Both the position numbers and the translations under genes were made by a program. From Alteromonas sp. C1M14 (GTDB lineage: Bacteria; Pseudomonadota; Gammaproteobacteria; Enterobacterales; Alteromonadaceae): a stretch of DNA of 64,000 nt. The notes below the pieces were generated by a model, which was not told the DNA's origin, searched no databases, and worked only from the letters and a program-made list of their open reading frames with translations. Shown here piece after piece: positions 1 through 8,901 of the stretch; the stretch's first letter is position 1, and each line of letters begins with the position of its first letter. The DNA lies in the NCBI RefSeq assembly GCF_018860965.1, contig NZ_JAHKQF010000002.1:186001-250000 (forward strand), given 5' to 3'.

Positions 1-195
1 TACATAGGTTTGTTCATCGCTATTGGTAATTGGCACGCGAATATATAAGGGTTCATTATTTGTCTCCAAATATGCATACGCGGCCTTTTTACTTTCAAAC
101 GGGGATTTTTTTTCCGGTTGTAAGATCCATTGATCAGATTGCTGGAGGATCTCAATAAGTAACTTTGCGTGTTTCGTGTCAATTTCACATGTCAT
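1..195 (-). CDS. Hypothetical protein, cut by the window edge (N-terminal 65 residues)
   Basis: An open frame runs leftward from an ATG at 193-195 off the window, giving 65 residues without a stop. A Shine-Dalgarno-like GAGGAA lies 6 bases before the ATG. The visible part starts MTCEIDTKHAKLL and is soluble, mixed-charge and without a signal peptide or membrane segment. I do not recognise the family. Good ribosome binding site and normal codon use make it likely real; function unknown. Confidence 0.6.
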   Translation of the reverse strand, partial: MTCEIDTKHAKLLIEILQQSDQWILQPEKKSPFESKKAAYAYLETNNEPLYIRVPITNSDEQTYV

Positions 196-682
196 GGTGC
201 ATTCCTCTATATTCAATCTTATGTGTTGCTACGGGAAACGTGCACAAATAGTTCGAATGTTCACCAAAGTCACCGTCAGTATTCTTGAAACCTCTAAGTT
301 TTGAATAAATAATTTAAGTAAAGAACACTTACTTATCGCTGGGATTATTGAGAAAATCCCGGTCTGTTTACATATTCCTTTCATTCTTGAGCATATAACC
401 TACGTCTATGCCGTGATTTTCTAAAGTCCTCTAAAAGCGCCACTATAAAAGGAAAGAAACAAGTCTATTACCTTTGTTTCTGCGGATTTAAGCGCATGGG
501 ATTAAAAAGCACCATGGTAATACCTTTAAGGTAAACGCTCTATTCTAAACATAAAATATTACAGATATTCCTGTATGTAAGAAAAAACTATTCTTGACGA
601 TATCCTTACGTGGCTGTTAAATGAGTTAATATAATAAAAAAAATATTCAAAGAATAACCAGAACAACACAACAGGTATCACT
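196..682. other. Intergenic region before the TonB receptor, with small palindromes
   Basis: No coding frame is supported here. There is a stem GGGATT/AATCCC at 341-360 with an 8-base loop, an NcoI-like palindrome ACCATGGT at 511-518, and the perfect 11-base palindrome ACCTTTAAGGT at 522-532, about 150 bases before the receptor gene. The last two could be operator sites, but I cannot assign a regulator. Confidence 0.4.
594..635 (+). promoter_or_regulatory. Candidate sigma-70 promoter of the TonB receptor
   Basis: TTGACG (594-599), a 17-base spacer and TTAAAT (617-622) make a plausible promoter. A perfect TATAAT lies just downstream at 630-635 but lacks a good -35 box. The receptor ATG is at 683. 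Seen by eye only. Confidence 0.35.
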
Positions 683-3670
683 ATGAAAATGGAAAGAGCA
701 CGTTTTGCTGCTTGCTATCTTAGTAAGCAAATCCGTCAAGCTTGGAACCCCGTTAATGTAATTGCACCTATCTGTTTAGCCACTGCGGTACTTTCTGCTC
801 CCGCCATGGCTCAGCAACAAACAGGTAGTATAAGAGGACAAGTCGAAGCAGGAGACATGAATACCAGCGTGGCAGGTATTGAAATCATCGCTACTAGCGC
901 TGTGATGCCAAAACCTCGTACGGCCACAACCCGAGAGGACGGTACCTTTACTATGCCGTTTTTGTTACCCGGTGAATACACGGTGTCTTTTTCGTTGCCC
1001 AATGGCCAAACAAAAGCGTTTACTACCCAGGTATTACTAGAGCAAGCGTCATCCATTAACTTTGTCTATTCCCCGGATAATACCGAAGTCATCACCATTA
1101 CCGGCAGCCCTTTTGTTACCACGGGTAACTCATCTTTGACCAATTCATTTGGTGCTGAGGTATTGCAGTCTTTGCCCACAGGGCAGACCTATCGGGATAT
1201 GCTGAAAATATTACCTGGTGTGGAATATTCAGAAAACGGCACATTAGGTCCATCGGCCGGTGGTTCGGGTGCTGATAACAGTTATGGTTTTGATGGCGTA
1301 GATTTATCCATGCCCATGTTCGGCAATTTGTCTTCCGAACCTTCTACTCACGATATTGCTAACGTATCGGTGGACCGCGGTGGAGCTAAAGCCATTGGTT
1401 TTAACCGTTCAGGTGGTTTCTCTGTAAATTCGGTATCTAAATCAGGCACCAATGAATTTCACGGAAGTTTAGAATATCGTATTCAGCCTTCATCATTTTC
1501 TGCCACACCTAAAGATGGCGTAATACAAGATACGGATCAAACCTGGATTGTCGGCTCTGTAAGTGGCCCCCTTATTGAAGATGAGTTGTTTTTCTATGGG
1601 TCTTTCTATCGTCCTGAAGTTGATGGCAGTAGTAAAACCACAGCATACGGCCCAACAAAAGACTACAGCAGTGAGCGTAATGAGTATTTTGGTAAATTAA
1701 CCTGGGCGCCTACCGACGATATTTTGCTTAATGCCAGTATTCGTGATTCAGAACGCACGGTAACAGGGTCGTCTATTGGCGAATATGAAACGGATTCTGT
1801 TTCAGTGGGGTCTGAGTCCAATCTAAATATCTATTCTGTTGATGGTTCTTGGTTGCTTGGTGATTCAAGTATTTCATTTAAGTACGGTAAATACGAAGAA
1901 GACTTTATCGACACGCCTGATGTCGAATTAAGCGGTATCACGCCGGTTATTGGTAATTCACTGGATATCACCAGTTTGGATCAATTGGGTTACTTCAGTG
2001 TACCGAGTTTGCGTACAGGTGATGATTTAACCGATGAAGACTTACAGTTCAATGCCGGGGCAATCGGCCTAATTGATCAGTATGGCTATATTGATGACGA
2101 CGGCTCCTATGCCGGTGGCGGTGGCGTCGGCGCCTATTCTCAATACAATCGACAGTCTTTTGAACGGGAAAGTTTTGAACTGGCCTTTGACACAGAAAAA
2201 ATGTGGGGCAACATGTACCACACCATTCATGTTGGAGCAAAATGGTCAGAAAGTACTGAAGATCTGGCCCGTCTGTCTAATGGCTGGGGAACTATCAGCT
2301 ATGTGGGCGGTGTAGATGATGAATATCCAGGGGCTTATTACGTCGCGGCAGTACAGCAAATGAGCTTAGCCGTTGATGGCGATGTCACACCATCAATTAT
2401 TTCCTCTTCCGAATCCTATAATTTTGAGATTAACGACAGCATCGAACACGGTGATTTCACCTACAACATCGGTGTTTTGGTATCTAAAGATGTTTATTAC
2501 GGACAAGGCCTAAAAGCCAATAGTAGTAACGTCTCTGGTTGGGAAACTGCACCGGGTCACAAATACAAAATGTATACGGTGGACTGGAAAGACATGATCC
2601 AACCCCGTTTAGGGGTTACCTGGGAATACCAGAATGAAAGTACCGTATTTGCCAACTATGCAAGCTACAACCCCAATGCTAGCTCATTGGCCCGTGCTGC
2701 GTCTTGGGACAGAAACTCCCGAGCGACTATTGAAGTTCAGTTTGATGAAGACGGAAATTATCTCACCTCGGGCGCCAAAGCAGGGTCTTCGGGTAAATTC
2801 TTTGCCGATAACATGAGTCCCCGTCGTATCGATGAATACACCATTGGTACCACCCGGGCCGTTAGCAATAATCTGATGCTTCGTTCACACCTGCGTTTCC
2901 GTTACGGTAGCCATTTTTGGGAAGATATGCCCAATGATGCCCGTTTATACGGTGATTACGAAGGTGGTTCAGTACCGGACAGCATCGCCGAACAGGGGTT
3001 ATACATTGATAACCTTGATGAGTTAAGAGCGGAAGTGGGTGGTTCCTCCTATGTGGTAGCTGAAGTTGACGAAGGTCAGACCAAATACTGGGAGTGGAGC
3101 ACGGAAGCGGAATGGTTTGGTGAACGTACTTACCTAAACGTTTCTTACACGTGGAGTCACTACTACGGTAACTTTGACCAAGACAACACCACGTCCACTA
3201 ACGATGCTAACACCTTTATCGGTTCATCCTATTATGGTGATGGAAGAGGGCGTATGCCATGGGATAATCGCTATGGTAATCTCATTGGCGATAAACCTCA
3301 TAAGCTAAAAGCCTTTGGTTATTACACCACTGATTGGGATGCGAATATTGGTGCTTACTTTATTTTCCAATCTGGTGAAGCTTGGACAGCGTGGGATGGT
3401 ACGGTATACGGTTACTCATCCAGTATTAGCCGCTACGCTGAACCCGCCGGAAGTCGTCGCGGTGCCAGCCATTGGCAAGTGGATTTAAACTATACCCAAG
3501 ATTGGGATATCAGTGACTATACCCTTAAATTCCGTGCTGATCTGTTCAACGTATTTAATAAACAAACCGGTTATAGCTACGACCCTTATGTGAGTAATGA
3601 GACATTTGGTGAGCCTCGTGAATATTACAACCCACGTCGCTTACAACTGTCAGTAACCATGCAGTTCTAA
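683..3670 (+). CDS. TonB-dependent receptor with N-terminal carboxypeptidase-regulatory-like domain
   Basis: An outer-membrane active-transport receptor of 995 residues. A long signal peptide (charged n-region of about 25 residues, hydrophobic core 26-40, AMA cleavage site at 41-43) is followed by a carboxypeptidase-regulatory/Ig-like domain (about 47-130, beginning GSIRGQV), a plug domain (about 135-260), and a long beta-barrel rich in Tyr, Gly, Asp and Ser. The protein ends in RRLQLSVTMQF with the terminal Phe typical of outer-membrane barrels. This architecture resembles Oar-like receptors of Alteromonadales and Xanthomonadales, often for large or polymeric ligands. No substrate-utilisation genes are adjacent, so the ligand is unknown. 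An in-frame ATG at 689 is an alternative start. Confidence 0.9.
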   Translation: MKMERARFAACYLSKQIRQAWNPVNVIAPICLATAVLSAPAMAQQQTGSIRGQVEAGDMNTSVAGIEIIATSAVMPKPRTATTREDGTFTMPFLLPGEYTVSFSLPNGQTKAFTTQVLLEQASSINFVYSPDNTEVITITGSPFVTTGNSSLTNSFGAEVLQSLPTGQTYRDMLKILPGVEYSENGTLGPSAGGSGADNSYGFDGVDLSMPMFGNLSSEPSTHDIANVSVDRGGAKAIGFNRSGGFSVNSVSKSGTNEFHGSLEYRIQPSSFSATPKDGVIQDTDQTWIVGSVSGPLIEDELFFYGSFYRPEVDGSSKTTAYGPTKDYSSERNEYFGKLTWAPTDDILLNASIRDSERTVTGSSIGEYETDSVSVGSESNLNIYSVDGSWLLGDSSISFKYGKYEEDFIDTPDVELSGITPVIGNSLDITSLDQLGYFSVPSLRTGDDLTDEDLQFNAGAIGLIDQYGYIDDDGSYAGGGGVGAYSQYNRQSFERESFELAFDTEKMWGNMYHTIHVGAKWSESTEDLARLSNGWGTISYVGGVDDEYPGAYYVAAVQQMSLAVDGDVTPSIISSSESYNFEINDSIEHGDFTYNIGVLVSKDVYYGQGLKANSSNVSGWETAPGHKYKMYTVDWKDMIQPRLGVTWEYQNESTVFANYASYNPNASSLARAASWDRNSRATIEVQFDEDGNYLTSGAKAGSSGKFFADNMSPRRIDEYTIGTTRAVSNNLMLRSHLRFRYGSHFWEDMPNDARLYGDYEGGSVPDSIAEQGLYIDNLDELRAEVGGSSYVVAEVDEGQTKYWEWSTEAEWFGERTYLNVSYTWSHYYGNFDQDNTTSTNDANTFIGSSYYGDGRGRMPWDNRYGNLIGDKPHKLKAFGYYTTDWDANIGAYFIFQSGEAWTAWDGTVYGYSSSISRYAEPAGSRRGASHWQVDLNYTQDWDISDYTLKFRADLFNVFNKQTGYSYDPYVSNETFGEPREYYNPRRLQLSVTMQF

Positions 3671-3694
3671 GGGTTAAGTTGTTCTAAAAGCAAT

Positions 3695-3724
3695 AAAAAA
3701 CCGCCAAATTTGGCGGTTTTTTTT
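3695..3724. terminator. Bidirectional Rho-independent terminator
   Basis: Perfect hairpin CCGCCAAATTTGGCGG at 3701-3716, with A-rich sequence on the left and eight T on the right. It lies between the convergent TonB receptor and the YdgA-like gene and can serve both strands. Confidence 0.9.
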
Positions 3725-3738
3725 ATTACTTCAATTGA

Positions 3739-5010
3739 TTAAAACTGCTGAAGAACTGTGCCATTTGCACTTAGGGTTCTGTCTTTTATTGTAATTTCGG
3801 TGGTGTAATTACCTTCGCTGTCTTTAGTTGCCATGCCCATTTGGGTATATTGCTCAAGAATCGGTACTAATTGGGGGAGGGCGGATGCCACATCTTTGCC
3901 TACGCTGGCATTAACCTGCGCATTGGACTTAGCCGCAATTTCACCCGTATCGATATCATTAGCGGTAAAGCTATCAAAGGTAATCTCGCCGTTTAAGGAC
4001 ACAGGCACACCATTTACAGATGTAGAGAAATCATTAATAACAAAACCGGGCTCATTTTTGCCCATTTCGTTAAGCATGTTGGTGAGAACTTCTTGTTCTG
4101 AAGCACCATTATTTTGAAATGAATTCATCATTTCTAACGCTTTTTCACTTAAGCCAAATAACCGAATATCCATAGAAAGCTCGGTTAATTCAACAGGCAT
4201 TAACCCGCCGTTAATGGCCATTGCTGGAGAGTTGACATAATATTGTACGTCATATTTATCGGTTTCGTATTCAGACGAGGCGCTCGATACAGTGATTGTA
4301 TCAGCAGAAAATGATTCGCCATTAACGCTGCCTAATTGAATATCATCGACGGTAACAGAAGATGTACCAATATAGGTGATCCCGCTTAATAAGGTCATAT
4401 CTGCATTAAGGCTAAGGTTACCAATAGACATATTGCTATAGCTCTCACTAACCGCCATGCCACCCCAATTCAAATCTATGGTCAGTTGCTCAAACGCAAG
4501 ATCCGAATTAGACGTCATGGTTAACGCTTCAAATTTTACCGGATCACCTTCATTATCTAAGGTAAATTTACTGGTATTAACATAACTGGATACGGAATTA
4601 GTTAATGGACTAAAACTCCAGCCAGTATCATAGGAAAACCCATTGATCTTCTCGACAATATCCTCAGGGATAACGTCGTCAGGCAACGAAATTTCGTTGT
4701 GACAAGACATATAAAAGGGGTAAACACTACACACATTATTGATGGTGACATCAAAGGATTCACCATAAAGATCGGGCAGGTCTAAATCTTCAAAAAACTG
4801 TTCAGTAAGCGTAACGGTATATACATCTTCAAGACTAACAAAAGACGAGGCAAGGTCACTTTTTTGTATATCAATACCAAGATCCTGGTAAGAGTCTGCG
4901 TTACGTTCTAGCGCATCGGCCACTGCCGTTTGATAACTGTGTTGGGTAAACCACATGCCAAATGCAGCTAGCGCTGATGCGCCAGCAATGACTACGATCC
5001 CTTTTTTCAT
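3739..5010 (-). CDS. YdgA-like (DUF945) family protein
   Basis: A protein of 423 residues with an N-terminal signal or anchor (MKKGIVVIAGASALAAFGMWF). Ala/Leu/Ser/Thr-rich alternating sequence follows, with recurring statements such as FEALTMTSNSDL, GNLSLNADMTLL and VTVDDIQLG. This style is typical of the DUF945/YdgA family of inner-membrane-anchored periplasmic proteins, whose members are usually nearer 500 residues. The C-terminal third (NEPGFVINDFSTSVNGVPVSLNGEITFDS) fits that family well. Function is not established for the family. A small lipoprotein gene lies upstream on the same strand with a 72-base gap. Family assignment is by pattern recognition and moderately sure. Confidence 0.65.
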   Translation of the reverse strand: MKKGIVVIAGASALAAFGMWFTQHSYQTAVADALERNADSYQDLGIDIQKSDLASSFVSLEDVYTVTLTEQFFEDLDLPDLYGESFDVTINNVCSVYPFYMSCHNEISLPDDVIPEDIVEKINGFSYDTGWSFSPLTNSVSSYVNTSKFTLDNEGDPVKFEALTMTSNSDLAFEQLTIDLNWGGMAVSESYSNMSIGNLSLNADMTLLSGITYIGTSSVTVDDIQLGSVNGESFSADTITVSSASSEYETDKYDVQYYVNSPAMAINGGLMPVELTELSMDIRLFGLSEKALEMMNSFQNNGASEQEVLTNMLNEMGKNEPGFVINDFSTSVNGVPVSLNGEITFDSFTANDIDTGEIAAKSNAQVNASVGKDVASALPQLVPILEQYTQMGMATKDSEGNYTTEITIKDRTLSANGTVLQQF

Positions 5011-5082
5011 TCTATTTTCCTACTTTTGAAATAACCCTAACTGCAAAAAAGCTGGGGGCGTAAAAAGACTTGATAACGGTTT

Positions 5083-5448
5083 CTAGTAACAAGTCTGCGT
5101 TATTTTCGTATATAACAGGGTTTCCATTTCCCGAACCCGTTTATAAAAATCGTTGGGCTCATCGCCTTTATGCATGCCATCGACGGTCATGGCATAACCC
5201 GATATTTTACCGTCCAATGTTTTGTTAAGCATCCTTACCTCATAGCCCTCCATTTGAAAGCGAAAAACCTCTGCAGAGGTGAGGGAGAAATGACTTACAA
5301 AGGGCTGCCCTTGAATGGAACTGGCGATACAGTCGGCGGAAACGGGTTTGTTATAAACCCGATCTAGGCCTGCCATGTTGTTTTCTGGCTTGCAAGCCGA
5401 TAGCAGCACTGTTGTTAAGGCTAATGGAACTAATGGGAAATACTTCAT
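5083..5448 (-). CDS. Small hypothetical lipoprotein
   Basis: A protein of 121 residues. It begins MKYFPLVPLALTTVLLSACKPENN: short basic n-region, hydrophobic core and lipobox LSAC with the lipidated Cys at 19. The residue after the Cys is Lys, not Asp, so outer-membrane sorting is likely. The mature part has two further Cys (at about position 40 and near the C-terminus) that could form a disulfide. The rest, including YEVRMLNKTLDGKISGYAMTVDG, is not a family I recognise. It may be co-transcribed with the YdgA-like gene downstream on the same strand. Confidence 0.7.
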   Translation of the reverse strand: MKYFPLVPLALTTVLLSACKPENNMAGLDRVYNKPVSADCIASSIQGQPFVSHFSLTSAEVFRFQMEGYEVRMLNKTLDGKISGYAMTVDGMHKGDEPNDFYKRVREMETLLYTKITQTCY

Positions 5449-5771
5449 AATAATGCCATAACGAAAAAGACGTTTATTATCCGAGTTACGGCTAGCTTAG
5501 TAAACCATTTACGGGAGAAAAGCCGTGGTTTGTCCGTTTTTTTAATAAACCCATGTTTCGAATAGCGCCAATAGGTTACGCGTAACTATTTTGTTAAAAT
5601 AACGCAATATAATCAATGGTTTGAAAACTTGCTAAATCTTAGGCTCGAGTCTGCTCGTAAGCAAGTTTGTTCATTATGGCTTGCTGATAAGCCACTAAGT
5701 AGTTTGTATTTGTGGGATTTTGACGCAAATACCCAGCGCAAACACGACGTAAATTAAATAATGAGGTGTAT
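5449..5771. other. Divergent intergenic region with a perfect palindrome
   Basis: This separates the leftward lipoprotein and the rightward peroxiredoxin-like gene, so it should hold both promoters. The perfect 12-base palindrome GTTACGCGTAAC at 5575-5586 sits near the middle and may be an operator; no regulator can be named. A leftward frame at 5639-5824 overlaps the start of the peroxiredoxin gene and lacks features of a real gene. Confidence 0.4.
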
Positions 5772-6305
5772 ATGTCATCGAAGATAAATGCAGGAGATTC
5801 CTTTCCTACCATTAAAGTGACCAATTACGATGGTAGTGAAGTGCTACTAGGTAACCCAAGAAATGACTTTGATTGGCAAGCCATTTTTGTATACCGGGGT
5901 AAACATTGTCCTATCTGTACTAAGTACCTCAGCGAAATCGCAACGTATACGGAAAAATTTGCTGATGTAGGTGTCGATATCATTGCCGTTTCTGCTGACT
6001 CACAGTCACAGTTACAAAAACATCTTGAAGAAATTGATATCAATTATCCCATTGCCTACGGACTAACAGAAGCACAGATGAAATCGTTAGGCTTATATAT
6101 TTCAGAGCCCCGATCAGATAAAGAAACCGATCACAACTTTTCAGAGCCAGCATTATTTGTGGTAAACGAAGAAGGACGCGTGCACATTGTTGAACTTGCG
6201 AACGCACCTTTTGTGCGTCCAAAACTCGATACGTTAGTGAGTGGGTTAGGCTTTATTCGCGATCCGGAAAATGATTATCCCATTCGAGGTAAATTAACCT
6301 ACTAG
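5772..6305 (+). CDS. Peroxiredoxin-like (AhpC/TSA, PRX-like) protein
   Basis: A cytoplasmic thioredoxin-fold protein of 177 residues. An early beta strand and FVYRGKHCPICTKYL with Cys46 and Cys49 form a CPIC redox site in the place of the peroxidatic Cys loop. The following DVGVDIIAVSADSQSQLQKHL is the usual AhpC/TSA strand-helix, and PALFVVNEEGRVH is the late strand. It probably reduces peroxides or disulfides, though the CxxC arrangement makes a thiol oxidoreductase role possible. A longer frame could begin with GTG at 5766, but that codon overlaps GAGG (5763-5766). That GAGG serves as Shine-Dalgarno for the ATG at 5772 with a 5-base gap, so ATG is chosen. Confidence 0.8.
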   Translation: MSSKINAGDSFPTIKVTNYDGSEVLLGNPRNDFDWQAIFVYRGKHCPICTKYLSEIATYTEKFADVGVDIIAVSADSQSQLQKHLEEIDINYPIAYGLTEAQMKSLGLYISEPRSDKETDHNFSEPALFVVNEEGRVHIVELANAPFVRPKLDTLVSGLGFIRDPENDYPIRGKLTY

Positions 6306-6324
6306 CTAAAAAAGGGATGGTAAC

Positions 6325-6360
6325 AGCAGGGCGGTGAAAAAGGTTTTATACTGCCCTGCT
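6325..6360. terminator. Hairpin between convergent genes, weak terminator
   Basis: AGCAGGGCGGT (6325-6335) pairs with ACTGCCCTGCT (6350-6360) with one G-T pair and a 14-base loop. There is no immediate T tract on either strand. It sits between the convergent peroxiredoxin-like and MerC-like genes. Confidence 0.45.
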
Positions 6361-6397
6361 TAATTATGAGAGAAAAAATAAACGGTAACTTGCCCGC

Positions 6398-6799
6398 CTA
6401 GTTACATTCGCAGTTGTCTTTTTTGCTTTTGCGGCAATACCAATAATTAAGACCGTGGCCCGTAGCCACAAATAAGGCACCAGTAACGGTTAACATTTTT
6501 TCAGCCACTTCGCCAAAACGTTCGCCGGCAAACAACGCTAATACCAGCAGTGTGAGACCAGTAGCCACCACCGCAATTAATGGATATTTTTTATGTTGGC
6601 GACAACCGTGAGCAAGGGCCAATACACTGCAAGGTATGACGGCAATGATCATCCAAAAATGAAAGCGTTCATCGTCAAGACCAAGTGCTGCCATGGCAGG
6701 AACGATGGTCATTAAAAGCGGCAATGCAAGGCAATGAATGGTACATGCCACAGACAAGCCAATGGACAACTTATCGGTTAACGCTTGAGTTTTGGTCAT
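6398..6799 (-). CDS. MerC-domain membrane protein, probably zinc-related
   Basis: A protein of 133 residues with four predicted membrane segments. The first contains Cys19, His22 and Cys23 (VACTIHCLALPLL), and the C-terminal tail is Cys-rich (YCRKSKKDNCECN). This is the MerC-domain layout, but without any other mer gene nearby, so a mercury-resistance role is doubtful. A near-perfect Zur-like palindrome about 83 bases upstream (6882-6896) suggests zinc-starvation control and a role in zinc handling. That is inference. A Shine-Dalgarno-like AGGA precedes the ATG by 9 bases. The recombinase gene lies upstream on the same strand but is probably not in one transcript, given the intervening box. 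Confidence 0.8.
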   Translation of the reverse strand: MTKTQALTDKLSIGLSVACTIHCLALPLLMTIVPAMAALGLDDERFHFWMIIAVIPCSVLALAHGCRQHKKYPLIAVVATGLTLLVLALFAGERFGEVAEKMLTVTGALFVATGHGLNYWYCRKSKKDNCECN

Positions 6800-6881
6800 C
6801 TATGAAGATCCTATGAAAGCTTTAAACAAGTAAAGCACACGACAAAGAACAGGTTTGCCATCATCTAAAAACGGCGCGCTA

Positions 6882-6896
6882 TGTTACAATATAACA
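6882..6896. promoter_or_regulatory. Zur-like operator upstream of the MerC-family gene
   Basis: TGTTACAATATAACA differs at one position from the gammaproteobacterial Zur core TGTTATANTATAACA (recalled consensus). It lies between the end of the recombinase gene and the start of the MerC-like gene. A TATATT that could act as -10 for leftward transcription is within it. Confidence 0.6.
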
Positions 6897-6932
6897 ATTA
6901 CTAAAGTAAATCGTTTTTTGTTCAATTTGAGG

Positions 6933-7991
6933 CTAGCGGTTGTTTTTAGCTGCCAACTTCGCCATACCGCCACGTTTCACATTAGCTTGACGACTATAAT
7001 GGCCTGGCATTTCCGGTGACGCCCAACCGCCGGCCAACTGCATTTCCGGCAATGTGGCGCCGTGTTCGGCTAAGGAGACGGCACCGCCAACACGGCCACT
7101 GTGGGGAGTAATATTCTCTTTGATATCCGCTTTTTTGGCAACTCGTTTCCACACGCGGTAGATACTTGAATATTCTAAAACATGTTGCTGTGTGTTGTGT
7201 TGGTGTTCTTCATAGGGAAGTAGGGCATGGCCACGATTAGACACCCGTCGAAATAAAATACCTTTGTTAATGCGGCGGGGATCCTCCGTCGATCTTACTG
7301 TGCGATTAATTCCATCGTAATTGGCTTCATTGACGTATTCATTAATCATGTCAATCGTACTTGAAGAAATAAAGCGGTATGAGCCTTGCCCTGATTGGTC
7401 GGATTTAGAGGTGATTACTAGTAGGGCGTTATTCCTTTTATCTATGTGTTCTAGTTTCACCCGCACCAACTCATCGGCACGCAAAAGCCCGTCAAACATC
7501 AAATTAACAATGGCTAAATCTCGCATTTCTAACAGGTTATCAGGGATGATTGATTCATTGATTTTATCTAACAAATCCACAGTAAGTGCAGTGGCTTGGT
7601 GTTCACTAAGAGCGTATTTTTGATTTTCCACCAAAGAAAGTTTAATAAAGTCTCGCAGATAGACTGATTGCACAATGGGGTTAGGTAAACAGGCGATTTT
7701 TAAAAACTTACTTAATGCACTGAGTCGTCTTTTGATTGTTCGGTAGGCAAGGGGGCTTTCGCACAAACAGGATACGTAGTCTTTAATGCAGGCCTCGTTA
7801 TTTGCCATAGAATCGTTAAAACCTGATAACTGGTGTTGCTCGCAGAACACCGCAAATTCATTAAAATCACTGATGTAGGCCCGTTGGGTGTTACGAGGAA
7901 GTTTGGTGAAAATATCCGAAAAATAGCGTTTTACTTCATGTTTATAAGTATCGGTAAAAGCCTTGGTGGTAACACGCATAGTCTCATTCAT
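6933..7991 (-). CDS. Tyrosine recombinase / phage-type integrase
   Basis: A complete protein of 352 residues. An N-terminal SAM-like core-binding domain (about 20-115: LPRNTQRAYISDFNEFAVFC, RTIKRRLSALSKFL) precedes the catalytic domain (about 125-345). All catalytic residues are visible: Arg171 (LLRADEL), Lys196 (TSKSDQSG), His297 and Arg300 (HSGR), Trp323 (GGWAS) and Tyr332 (GHYSR). It is therefore likely active. It is not an integron IntI as far as the motifs show. No cargo gene, tRNA or direct repeat that would mark an integrated element was found. The long gene-poor stretch just upstream (8.0-9.25 kb) is the only hint of an associated element. Confidence 0.9.
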   Translation of the reverse strand: MNETMRVTTKAFTDTYKHEVKRYFSDIFTKLPRNTQRAYISDFNEFAVFCEQHQLSGFNDSMANNEACIKDYVSCLCESPLAYRTIKRRLSALSKFLKIACLPNPIVQSVYLRDFIKLSLVENQKYALSEHQATALTVDLLDKINESIIPDNLLEMRDLAIVNLMFDGLLRADELVRVKLEHIDKRNNALLVITSKSDQSGQGSYRFISSSTIDMINEYVNEANYDGINRTVRSTEDPRRINKGILFRRVSNRGHALLPYEEHQHNTQQHVLEYSSIYRVWKRVAKKADIKENITPHSGRVGGAVSLAEHGATLPEMQLAGGWASPEMPGHYSRQANVKRGGMAKLAAKNNR

Positions 7992-8237
7992 GGTAAATCA
8001 CTAATTGCTCTTAAGAAAACCCATGGTGTGTATCACTAAGATAGCTCGGGTAGCACGGTTTATATGTATAAATATACAGTCTAATGGCAAAAGTGTAAAT
8101 CTTCCTAAGGCTAAGACAATGGAGTACAGAGAAATAGTATGAAAATGGCATGTATTGCCAAGTAAAAAAAGCAGGTATTGCTAGCTAGGTGTAGCGAGTT
8201 AAATGCTTGTTGTGCAGTTGATGTGCTCAGTGTTTTA

Positions 8238-8275
8238 GCGTCACGCATGATAATCCCAATTATCTTGCGTGACGC
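8238..8275. repeat. Long inverted repeat upstream of the recombinase
   Basis: Arms of 17 bases, 8238-8254 and 8259-8275, pair at 16 positions (one T-T mismatch) around the 4-base loop CCCA. The outer part is GCGTCACGC/GCGTGACGC and the inner part GATAAT/ATTATC. There is no T tract on either side and no gene ends here, so it is not an ordinary terminator. A recombination or protein-binding site is possible. Confidence 0.7.
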
Positions 8276-8901
8276 AGCATTAATTAGGTGTTTTTAGCGC
8301 CGTTAACCAAATTTAAGCCTTGAAGCAGTACTATCTATTACGGTAATGCCGCTGTCAAACGTGCCACCGTTATTTGTTATCTAGTATGGATATGCACACT
8401 AAGTAACGTCCTTTAGCGGCCTAATCATATCGAAGCTTTGAGTTCTCATCTGCGTTAACACTACAGGTAAATCATATCACTCGAATTTTGGTTGAATTCA
8501 CCATTGTTAGAGGATCAGGGCTTTTTTGCTTTGAAAAAGGCACGGCTACCATTACTGATTAAATTCTGCATCTTTAGCGGTGATTGTTCTAATCATAAAT
8601 AAAGGCTAATTGGCAAAGACGACAAGCCGGCAATACACGAAACACCAGGGCACATCTACCTGCGGGTTTTACACAAATCATAGTTAACGTTGATGCGACT
8701 TATACAGTAATCATCTTCAGGTTTGTGCCAAGAAAAACACAGCAAAGGTCCGATTGTTTTTTATAAAGTGGCTAACGCTAAATAGGGTAAACAAGCCGTT
8801 TTAGTGTGGCTGAGGTAGCCAGTTTACAACGCCAGTTAAAATCATAGCGTCCTGTGTATGCCTTACTATAGAAATATAGTCTATTTAACATAATATACAT
8901 T

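Noticed and set aside
5639..5824. Leftward 61-codon frame before the peroxiredoxin gene
   Set aside because: It overlaps the peroxiredoxin start on the other strand and has no ribosome binding site, signal or known motif.
6398..6799. Mercury-resistance operon
   Set aside because: Only a MerC-domain gene is present, without merR, merT, merP or merA, and the upstream box resembles Zur.
8238..8275. The long hairpin as a Rho-independent terminator
   Set aside because: No T tract follows on either strand and no gene ends nearby.
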